DNA from: Anas platyrhynchos
Lineage: Eukaryota > Chordata > Aves > Anseriformes > Anatidae
Assembly: GCF_047663525.1 (NCBI RefSeq)
Contig: NC_092588.1
Span: 89,525,501-89,589,500, forward strand
Length of the DNA: 64,000 nucleotides
Reading direction: 5' to 3'
The position numbers and the translations under genes are program-made. How positions within the stretch are numbered: the stretch's first letter is position 1; the number at the start of each line of letters is the position of its first letter. Below, in pieces: positions 10,717-18,500 of this stretch. The notes under the pieces were generated by a model that worked only from the letters and a program-made list of their open reading frames with translations, ran no database searches and was not told the origin of the DNA.

Positions 10717-13700
10717 CTGCAGGAGGGGAGAGCAGCCGGCATCACTACAGGGCACGCACCCGCCCCGGGGGGGGTTAAGGGACCCCGGCCGCCCCCTCGA
10801 CCTCCCGGGAATCTGAGCATCCCCTCGGAGCGAGCTCCTCCCCCCCTCAACCCGCGCCCCCGCCTTCCCCGGGCCGCCCCACGCACACGCTTTGCTTTTG
10901 GGGTCGGGGCTCCCGCGGGCAGGGACGCGATGCTGCGAAAATGACTCGGGGGAGGGAGGTGTGGGGTGTGCTGCCGCAGCGTGACTTCGCCTGAGATGTG
11001 TCTGGGGGAGGGACGTGCGCCCCCCGGCTGGCAAAAGCTAGCCTAGGAGCCCACGGACACGTCGCGGGTGGGAGGAGGAGGAAGAGGAGGAGGAGGAGGA
11101 GGAGGAAGAGGAGGAGGAGGGGGAGGAAGGAGCATCCTCCCCTCCCGGGCGGCTCACGGAGCGGCGGGAGGGACTCCCCATCCTTTGCCAAAGCTTCGTG
11201 GGCCGCGGGGGTTTCTCCTTCCCCAGAATAATTTCCATCTCTTTCCTCACCCTTTTCCTCCTCCTTTTAAGTCCCTTCCTCCCCCGGACCGGGCAGGGGT
11301 TTGCCCACGGGGCAGGCCCCGTCTCACTGCCCCATTTTCCTCCCCACGTCGGGTCTATGGAACCCCCCCCTCCCCATCTATTTCCCCCTTTTCTCAAGGC
11401 AGGAGCCTACAGATTTGGATATATTTTTTTAAAGTAGTCCTGCGGCCTCTAATTTATGAGCACTCTACGCTGGTTGTAGACTCCCAATGTTTGCTACATT
11501 TGTAATAAATAATGAGATACTGAGAAGCCAGAGTCTGAAAGTGTGCCTCTCCTGCAGTATTTCTGCTGTAATTGCATCTCCCAAAGGAAAATTAAATCTT
11601 TTCCAATCTTCTTTCAATACACATCCCAGCGAAGGCGATCGGGTGGTCGGGGGAAGGGAAAAGAGGTGCTTGGCACAGGTCGGGACCACCTCTGGTCCAG
11701 CACCCCTGGCCAAAGGACATTGCATCAGGATCTCGCAGCTCCTGGGTATTTAATCCTCATGTGGGACACAAGGTGAACTGCAGTCCAGCATTTCCAGCAA
11801 GGTGTCAGCCTTAGTAGGTGCAGGAAAAGTCTTGCTTGGCTCAGAAATCTCTTCATAGGAAAAAAGGAAATGAGGGTTACAGGGGTCTTCTCTTCTCTTC
11901 TTTCTCTTCTCTTCTCTTCTCTTCTCTTCTCTTCTCTTCTCTTCTCTTCTCTTCTCTTCTCTTCTCTTCTCTTCTCTTCTCTTCTCTTCTCTTCTCTTCT
12001 CTTCTCTTCTCTTCTCTTCTCTTCTCTTCTCTTCTCTTCTCTTCTCTTCTCTTCTCTTCTCTTCTCTTCTCTTCTCTTCTCTTCTCTTCTCTTCTCTTCT
12101 CTTCTCTTCTCTTCTCTTCTCTTCTCTTCTCTTCTCTTCTCTTCTCTTCTCTTCTCTTCTCTTCTCTTTTTCCTTCCCCCCACTTTTTCTCTTTTTTCTC
12201 TTCCTTTCCTTTCCTTTCCTTTCCTTTCCTTTCCTTTCCTTTCCTTTCCTTTCCTTTCCTTTCCTTTCCTTTCCTTTCCTTTCCTTTCCTTTCCTTTCCT
12301 TTCCTTTCCTTTCCTTTCCTTTCCTTTCCTTTCCTTTCCTTTCCTTTCCTTTCCCATCACACTTTCCCATTTCCCAATCTTCGTTTTCTGATTTTCATGG
12401 AGCAAACCCAGAAGAAAAAAAAAAAGTATTCCAAACATATTTGTATCTAAAGTCCTAATTTCGTTTTTAAATATGACTCTTTCTCTCTCTCTGTATATAA
12501 ATATATGTTTTCCAGCGAGGTGCGTTTGTGCTGGAAAACCGGGAGACCAAAGAACAGCCTGTCCAGCCGAATTTTTCCCAAATAACGAAAATCCCTGCTT
12601 GTGCCTCCCTGCCCGGCAAGCGAGACCCCGAAGCGGGGTGGCTCCCCGGCCCCCTGCAGCCGCCCCGTTTCCCTCTGTCCCTGCCCCTTCCCATCCCTTC
12701 CCTCCCCTCTGGGCCGGGAGCGGGGCCGGGGTTTTTCCGCGGTGTTTGCCCCGGGGGAAGCTGCTGGTAATGGGGTGGGCAGGGGGGCCGGGGCAGGAGG
12801 GGAGCAGCGGCTGGGGCGGCCGTGCCTGTAGGGCTGGGTTCGCGTTGTGGCCGTGTCAGAGCCGAGCTCTTTGCTCTGCAGCTGTATTTCGTTTCTCGAG
12901 CAATCGCCTCCCCAGCCGGCGGGCGCGGGGCGCAGTTAGGGCCAGGGCGAGGGCGCAGGGAATGCCCCGACCCCAGAGCAAAGCGGGGGGCAAGAACAGA
13001 AGCGAGGAGCCGAGGGTGAAGAAACAAACCAAATCAAACCAAACCAAATCAAACCCAACCAACCTAACCCAACTCAACCAAACCCTACCCAACCCAACCC
13101 AACTGAATCAAACCAGACCTAACCCTACCCAACCCAATGCAACCCACATGATTCACGAAGGAGAAAAGTGAAAAAAAAAAACGCAGTAAAAACACTCTCC
13201 AGACTCCGCTGTTCCCCAAACCCGGCCTGTCCCCACGGCACGGCGCTCGGAGGGACCGGTGCGCAGAGACAGGGCCCCTAAAGCACCAAACCCCGCGTTA
13301 TTCCCTTATACTTCGCCCCCCTTCCCACCCCGTCCCCCCGTCCCCGAAGGAGAGAGGAAAAAACCTACGCGCAGATCGTTTGGAGATTTCTCTTGTCGTC
13401 CAGGTCCTGCGGGTAGTTGGCCATGTTATCGCCCAGCCGCAGCAAACAGTCCGAGAAGCCCCTAAAGACCGCATCGCACCGCCCTGCCGCTCTCACCGCC
13501 TGCACCAGGTAGGCTGCGGGGCAGGGGCACAGGTCAGCACGGCCGGCATCCACCCTCCGACCCCCCTTGCCCCTTTTCTACCCCCTCCTCCCCCCCCCCC
13601 CCATGCAAGGAGTGGTGATGCGGGAGGAGGAGGAGGGCGCTGGGACTGAGCCAGAGTGGCCAGCGGGGACACGGGGACAACGGGGACATCAGTGCCTTGT

Positions 13701-16700
13701 GCTGTTTAGCGCTTTTCGGTGCCCCTGAATTAAAGACATTGCTTTTTTTTTTTTTTTTTTTGAGGGGCGAGGTGGAAGGGGGAGATGCGGAGATGAGCTG
13801 CCTGCCGCTCCCCCCACTCGCTCCTTTGTTAGGAAATTCCGGCGTGCGGCAGCGGGAGCGCTTCTCTGCGCCCTCCCGCACACACACACACACACACACA
13901 CACACGGGTCCTCGCTCGGCAAGGGGCGTGCAAGGCGCGGAGGATGAGATAAATAAAAAATAAAATGAAATAGGACAGGATAGAGTAGGATAGGATAGAG
14001 TAGGATAGGATAGGATAGGGTAGAATAGGGTGGGATAGGATAGGATAGGATAGGATAGGATAAATAAAATAAAATATATATGTGTAAAATAAAATAAAAT
14101 AAAATAAAATAAAATAAAATAAAATAAAATAAAATAAAATAAAATAAAATAAAATAAAATAAAATAAAATAAAATAAAATAAAATAAAAGTCACCAGAAA
14201 GAGCTGCGATAAAGACACGAGAAGAAGCATCCCCCGCGACTGCTCACACAACTAACCAAATACCACCAAGCCCCCTCCCCAGTCGCCTGTGACAGAAACG
14301 TACAGTGGGATGGGATGGGATGGGATGGGATGGGATGGGATGGGATGGGATGGGATGGGATGGGATGGGATGGGATAGCTCCTCCTGGGTGTCGGCTGCC
14401 CCCGGGTGCCCCGAGGGGACGGGAGGGGACACAGAGAGGTTGATGGCTCCCTTCCCACACACGACGAGCCTCCCCAGTGTCCGTGTGCCCCCAAAACGGG
14501 TGCGCACGGGCAGGTCGCAGTCCTGGGAACACCTGCGGGGGCGGCAGGGGGCTGCCCCCCACCAGGGGGGGTTCCCAAGGCCGGGAGGCTGCGCTGGGGC
14601 CGGGGTCCCCTCCCGAGTCCCCCACCCGGGACAGGGCCGGGCCGCGGGAAGGCTCCGTTTCAGGCAAGGTCCCCCTCTTTTGTGATTCACCGGTGACACG
14701 ACTCCGTGGTCCCTCCCCTCCACACACCCCCCCGGCACCGGCCGTCACATCAAACCCCAGCAGGCTACGGGAGGGGGGAAAAAAGCCGAGCAAACAAACC
14801 GGGAAGAAGCGCGGAGCATCCCGAGGGGAAAGCGGCCCCATTAAACCCAGTTCCAGGGGCGAGATGGGGCGGGGGGAAAGCCGCACAAATTCCACCCAAA
14901 ACGTGCCGGGCTGCGCTGAGATGCGGGGTCCGAGACGGAGCCCGGGCCCTGGTGGCAGGGGGACGGATTGGGGGCGAGCGGGGTTCAGAGCATCCCCCCG
15001 CCGCCACCCAGGGTCCTCAGACCCTCCACCAAAATAACAACGGTAATTAAAAGAGGCGCAAGCGGGGCGTCCTGCTCGCTTCAACGGCAGCGGGATTTCT
15101 CTTGAACTCGGTCTTTTTGCCGTGCCCCCGAGCTGCCCCCCCCCGTCCCCCACATCCCGCCCTTCAAAGCCCGGCGTGCGCAGCGGGTTGCGGGACCGCA
15201 GGGGCCGTCCGCAGCCCGTCGCATCCCTGCCCCAAAGCGGCTCCCTGTCCCCGAAGTCCTCCTGCCCTTCAGCCTCGGCACCCTCCGCGGAGCCTCCCCC
15301 CCCTGCACCACCTCTGTCACCTTCCAAAATGTCAGGGATTTCGGGCAGCTCCCCGTCCCCACCGCCCAAACGCAGAACTCAGGGATTTTTATTATTTATT
15401 ATTATTATTATTATTTCTTTTCTCCTCATCGCACCGAAATACCCACGGAGGAGCACAAAGCCGAAGCTCGGCGTGCCTAAAATCCGTCCCCCGCCGGGGC
15501 ACCGCAAAGCGGCCGCACCGCCAGCACCTCGGCGCTGTGCGGCAATTTTGGGGGGGAACTTTCCCCAAGCCTGCCCGTGCTCGGGGACGGCGGTTCCCGG
15601 CCACTCGAGCCGCCTTTGGGGATTTCACCGTCAAGAAAATCCTCCCTCGGCTGAGTCAAAGAAACGCCAATGAGAGCAAGTCCTCCTCCTTCTCCAGCCG
15701 AACAAACAAACAGAAACCGCAAGGACTGAAATTTAGGGTAGCATCCAAATAATACCGCCTTCCCCTTTCTTTCTCTGTCAGTACAGAAAATGGCCTTCTG
15801 AAGAGTTCAGCATCAGTTAAAATGGAAAGGTAATACGAATTGAGGGGGTTGCATCGCACAGCCACATTTTCCAGAGGTCATCGTTTCATTGCAATATTTC
15901 TTTCCTTTTTTTTTTTTTTTTTTTTCTTCTACCAATGAGGAAATATTCGAAGCATTTTACCTCCTTCTTTCCTCCCTTTCTTGTTCTCCCTCCCTCCTTT
16001 TTTTTCCCTTTTTCATTTTTTTCCTTTCCTTTTTTTTTTTTTTTTTTTAATTTTCTTTTGATACCCACAAAATGCTGCAGAGGTTGTCTGGAAAGGAGGG
16101 TGACCGAGAGGAAGGATCTCTAAATAGCAATGCTGAGTATTTTTTACTGTAGCAGGATTCCTTTGCAGGCAAATATTTTCAAGGTTCTCTTCACACCTGC
16201 CAATCCGGATAAGAAAAGCCGTGCTTTAATCGCCCTTTCATTGAAGCCCAGTTTTAGATCATGCCCGGGAACATACGTATTCAATACATATTCTTTAAAA
16301 TTTGCCTGTGCAGGACTCAACTGGCCATTAACTTGGACATTGCTGAATGTCTGCAACTCAAAAACCACTTCAGCAAAAAAATGCTGAATTAAACGAACCC
16401 GAGAGCAAACCAACAGAAAAAGAACCATCGGAAAAACAAAACCCAATATATTAAATAAAAACGGCAACGACTATACAAAAACTCACACCGGGGTGGAGGG
16501 AAACCTGTTCTATTTAAAGTAACTTAACAGATATAGACATTTTTCGGACCCACTCGTTTTTTTAACAAAATTAATGATCGGGCGGTGGGATTGCGCGATT
16601 CTTTTTATTCTTATCATTTGTTCTTTTTGAATTATTTTATTCTTATTATTTATTCTTATTATGTCTCCGCATTCGGGGAGAATATTTTTATGTTTATATT

Positions 16701-17340
16701 TTGAAGTCAGCGTTGGGGTTTGTTTGCTTTTAGGCTGCTCTGCAAATGGGAAAGCCTCCAAGTTCCCAAAGGGAGCCCTTCGCTTGTCCCCCTGATTTTC
16801 TGAAGAAAAAAAAAAAAATCCACCAACTTTCCAGCTAGATGTCTCGCAAGCCATTTTGTGCCCGTTCTCATTCCTCCGTCCCTCCAGGGAGAGAGGGGGA
16901 TTTCTCAGCACCGGAGTCCCCAAATTGTCAGCGGTAAGGAACACAGGGGCTATCCAAAAAAAGCAAATACAAACGCAGTCTCTCGCATGCACGGCGAACA
17001 CAGAGCGGGGAAAAATGAAAAATAAAAAAAAAAAAAGAGCAAAGCGAACTACGAGAGAGCATGCACTGATTTAGGGAAACGACCAAAGGAAAGTGACTGA
17101 AGAGGAGGAAGGAATTCGCTGCCTCTTCCAGCAGCCCCCAGGCTCGCCAGCTTGCAGGGTGGCGAAGACCAAGGGGTGCGGGTGCGGGTGCGGGTGCGGG
17201 CAGGATCAGTGCCGCAGCCCCCGCTGCATGCACGGCTCGGGGCTCGGGGCGTCCCGCTGGGAACGGGCTTTGGCGGTCCACTTACCTATCTGCACAGCAA
17301 GGATCAGAGAAATGTATCTGCCGTTCAACTTAAGTCCCAT
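10485..17340 (-). CDS. NRN1: Neuritin (CPG15), complete three-exon coding region
   Basis: Joined coding sequence: complement of 10485-10716, 13369-13513 and 17286-17340, totalling 432 nt, or 143 residues plus stop; the human protein has 142. Neuritin is a small GPI-anchored, activity-regulated neuronal protein that promotes neurite growth, synapse maturation and progenitor survival at the cell surface or after shedding. Visible in the translation: a signal peptide of about 27 residues (start [18 protein letters not shown], then AYLVQAVRA); a mature domain with six cysteines at about 31, 41, 66, 75, 83 and 111; family motifs [23 protein letters not shown] and GSLFELCG; a Gly/Ser/Ala-rich stretch after Cys111 suitable as GPI attachment region; and a hydrophobic tail ending WLPF. 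All four splice sites are GT-AG and the phases join exactly. Several Lys positions of the mammalian protein are Arg here, consistent with the GC-rich setting. NRN1 is preferred over its paralogue NRN1L because of the near-identical N-terminus and core. Confidence 0.97.
11071..11130 (+). repeat. (GGA)n-rich imperfect trinucleotide tract
   Basis: GGA/GAA triplets run for about 60 bp in NRN1 intron 2. The tract is polypurine on the plus strand, so it appears as CTC/TTC on the NRN1 sense strand. Confidence 0.9.
11886..12167 (+). repeat. (TTCTC)n pentanucleotide microsatellite
   Basis: About 56 copies of TTCTC, nearly uninterrupted apart from one irregular unit at the left end. It lies in NRN1 intron 2, so the NRN1 pre-mRNA carries the purine strand (GAGAA)n. 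Because the period is five, every frame is open and spurious ORFs of up to 237 codons appear on both strands. Confidence 0.98.
12200..12354 (+). repeat. (CCTTT)n pentanucleotide microsatellite
   Basis: About 31 perfect copies of CCTTT, separated from the preceding TTCTC array by some 30 bp of impure pyrimidine sequence. The NRN1 sense strand is (GGAAA)n. With its neighbour it forms about 470 bp of nearly continuous polypurine/polypyrimidine DNA. Confidence 0.98.
13023..13147 (+). repeat. Degenerate CAAAC/CAACC pentamer tract
   Basis: About 125 bp of pentamers such as ACCAA, ATCAA, ACCCA and ACTCA, with no C-to-G strand switches: the plus strand is almost free of G. It looks like an old, diverged pentanucleotide array in NRN1 intron 2, about 220 bp from exon 2. 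Confidence 0.85.
13369..13513 (-). CDS. NRN1: NRN1 coding exon 2 (end of signal peptide, first half of mature neuritin)
   Basis: 145 nt. The acceptor reads CCCGCAG just before 13513, and the donor GTAGGT starts at complement 13368. It encodes the last eight or so residues of the signal peptide (YLVQAVRA) and the mature N-terminus [16 protein letters not shown] through NLQTIC, with three of the six cysteines. Phase fits both neighbours: the G from exon 1 plus CC gives Ala19, and the terminal GC plus G from exon 3 gives Ala67. Residue 67 is Thr in human, so this position is variable in the family. Arg replaces Lys at residues 30, 36 and 44 relative to the human protein. Confidence 0.96.
13879..13905 (+). 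repeat. (CA)n dinucleotide repeat
   Basis: About 13 CA units in NRN1 intron 1, followed directly by GC-rich sequence. Confidence 0.95.
13971..14062 (+). repeat. Imperfect (GATAG)n / (ATAGG)n pentamer tract
   Basis: About 18 pentamers, mainly GATAG with GTAGG, GGTAG and AGTAG variants, in NRN1 intron 1. It leads directly into the (AAAAT)n tract. Confidence 0.92.
14086..14188 (+). repeat. (AAAAT)n pentanucleotide microsatellite
   Basis: About 20 perfect AAAAT copies in NRN1 intron 1. The sense strand carries (ATTTT)n. Confidence 0.97.
14306..14377 (+). repeat. (GGGAT)n pentanucleotide microsatellite
   Basis: About 14 perfect copies of TGGGA in NRN1 intron 1, 118 bp from the (AAAAT)n tract. 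The regular GGG triplets could support G-quadruplex formation on the plus strand. Confidence 0.97.
17286..17340 (-). CDS. NRN1: NRN1 coding exon 1 (start codon and most of signal peptide)
   Basis: The ATG at complement 17338-17340 opens [18 protein letters not shown], identical to the conserved vertebrate neuritin N-terminus. The exon is 55 nt (18 codons plus one base) and ends before GGTAAG, with the donor GT at complement 17285-17284. Start context is favourable: A at -3 and G at +4. An ATG-TAG pair sits at complement 17347-17342, one base before this start. Another upstream ATG at 17360 opens a short reading frame that overlaps the main start out of frame. The exon encodes most of the hydrophobic signal sequence for ER entry. 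It is too short to be noticed as a long ORF and was found by homology and splice phase. Confidence 0.96.
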
Positions 17341-17670
17341 CCTACATTTAGTAAAACCATTTGCGACTGCAGATCTTTAAATAGTTACTTTGGAGAACGT
17401 GGGGGAAAGCTGAAAAATAGGCATTGCCAACAAGTTCCGAGCAGCGGAGGACTTTGCAGACGAGGGGGGAGACAGAGGAGAAGGAGAGAAAAGAGGGAGA
17501 ACCGGGGAGAGGGCGAGGAGGACTAGCTGGGAATGGTTCGCTCCATTAGGAGGGGGCGGAGGAAGTACAGCCTCACGCCCACGGCCGGCCCTGACGTGGG
17601 GGGATGACACTGACGGATTTTTTTTTTTTTTTCCTCCTCCTTTTTATTTTATTTTATTATTTTTTTTTAA
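17341..17670 (-). other. NRN1: NRN1 5' untranslated leader (inferred extent) with upstream ORFs
   Basis: If transcription starts about 30 nt downstream of the TATA-like box at 17696-17701, the leader is about 330 nt. It contains at least three upstream reading frames on the minus strand. The first has 77 codons (17377-17610). The second is an 11-codon frame starting at 17360 that overlaps the NRN1 start out of frame and stops at 17325. The third is an ATG-TAG start-stop pair at 17347-17342. The start site itself is not proven, so the 77-codon frame may lie outside some transcripts, but the two near the start codon must be in any transcript with more than 20 nt of leader. Confidence 0.6.
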
Positions 17671-17695
17671 TGTGCACCTTGGAAGAGAAACGCCA

Positions 17696-17701
17696 TTTAT
17701 A
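17696..17701 (-). promoter_or_regulatory. NRN1: TATA-like box of the NRN1 promoter (candidate)
   Basis: TATAAA on the minus strand, in the context CCTATAAATGG, about 356-361 nt upstream of the NRN1 start codon, at the edge of the CpG-rich promoter region. The surrounding 10 bases also differ by only one base from the CArG consensus CC(A/T)6GG, so serum response factor binding is an alternative. Initiation near 17665-17672 would be expected if it acts as a TATA box. Confidence 0.5.
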
Positions 17702-18114
17702 GGCATCACAGGCCGCCTTTCTCCAGAGCCCGGTCTCCCCGTGTCCCCCCCCCCACGCCCCATTAATCGCCGAGAAATCTCTGCTCCTCCTTCAGCCCCT
17801 CACAGCCTTCAGCCCCCCCACAGCCCCTCCGTGCTCTCCCCGGCCCCCCGGGGGGGAGCAGCCGGGACCGTCCCCACGGGGCCGGGGGGGGGATGCGCGG
17901 ACCCACGAAGACGCAGACCCACGGACACGCACGGACAGACAGACGGAGGGGCCGCCCCCGGGGGTGGGGATAGCACGGTAGAAACCCCCCCTCCGCCCCC
18001 AGCCCGCCCCCGGGCCGCCCCGTCGGGGCTGGCGCTGAGGAGGGGGGGCTGAGGAGGAGGGGGAGAGAAAGGGGGGTGCGGGGTCCCCTCCCCCTCCCCG
18101 CCCCTCCCCCACCA

Positions 18115-18122
18115 TGACGTCA
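18115..18122. promoter_or_regulatory. NRN1: Full consensus cAMP response element upstream of NRN1
   Basis: The palindromic octamer TGACGTCA lies about 450 bp upstream of the predicted NRN1 initiation site, in CpG-rich sequence. It is the high-affinity CREB/ATF site. Neuritin is a known activity-regulated, CREB-responsive gene, so the site fits the biology. A further TGACGT motif lies at 17592-17597, within or just above the predicted leader. Confidence 0.6.
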
Positions 18123-18500
18123 CCCCCAGGCCAAGGGGGGAGCGGGGGGGGGGGGGGGCGGTCTCTCCTGGTCCTGCTGGTCCGTCCCCACCGTGGGACC
18201 GCAGAGGATGGGGTGGGGAACCCGCAGCACAGCCCCCCCTTTTTTTGGGGGGGTGGGAACACACGGGCATTTCCCCTCCTGCACCGGAGTGGTGCTGGCA
18301 CCGAGTGCCTCAAGCCGGGGAGCTGCCCGTGTCTCCCCCGACGGGCTTTGGGGTGCCCATCACCGCCCGTCCACGGCAGAAGGGTTTGGCCTTTGGGGGC
18401 CACCAGCCCCTGTCCTCTGGGGATGAGGCACCCATCCCGGCTTGTGGTGCTCCTGCAGCCTGATGCCCTCCTGGGACCCACTGTGGGGCCACCTCACCTG

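Larger units (their letters stand above)
10717..13368 (-). other. NRN1: NRN1 intron 2
   Basis: A 2.65-kb phase-2 intron bounded by donor GTAGGT and acceptor CTGCAG. It contains a GGA-rich tract (11071-11130), a compound pentanucleotide microsatellite of about 470 bp (11886-12354) and a degenerate CAAAC/CAACC pentamer tract (13023-13147). On the transcribed sense strand the large array is polypurine. No additional exon is visible. Confidence 0.9.
13514..17285 (-). other. NRN1: NRN1 intron 1
   Basis: A 3.77-kb phase-1 intron bounded by GGTAAG and CCCGCAG. The exon-2-proximal half is GC-rich and holds a (CA)n run, a GATAG-type tract, an (AAAAT)n tract and a (GGGAT)n tract. The part between about 15650 and 17100 has lower GC and no simple-repeat dominance, and includes a stretch (about 16080-16400) that may be a conserved non-coding element. 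Long open frames here, including 392 codons on the minus strand at 14191-15369, are by-products of GC richness and repeats. Confidence 0.9.
17100..18500. promoter_or_regulatory. NRN1: CpG-rich promoter region of NRN1
   Basis: High G+C with frequent CpG spans exon 1, the predicted leader and about 800 bp upstream, interrupted only by an AT-rich strip at about 17610-17690. It includes a (GGGTGC)n run at 17177-17200, G-tracts near 17880 and 18140-18160, and the cAMP response element. Many long open frames on both strands here reflect the lack of stop codons in GC-rich DNA. Confidence 0.7.

Noticed and set aside
10717..10886. Extension of the NRN1 exon 3 frame to an upstream ATG at 10886
   Set aside because: The frame upstream of 10717 is Arg/Gly-rich intron sequence preceded by a proper CTGCAG acceptor; the real protein continues into exon 2.
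11725..12450. Open frames of 173-237 codons on both strands (KGKER/KREE and [10 protein letters not shown] repeats)
   Set aside because: They are translations of pentanucleotide microsatellites, which stay open in every frame; not genes.
14191..15369. 392-codon minus-strand frame, the longest in the window
   Set aside because: It lies inside NRN1 intron 1, is Gly/Pro/Arg-rich, ends by reading through the (GGGAT)n array and has no family resemblance. It is open because of GC richness.
15102..15752. 216- and 183-codon plus-strand frames
   Set aside because: Low-complexity Pro/Ser/Ala-rich translations of GC-rich intron sequence, overlapping in several frames; no domain.
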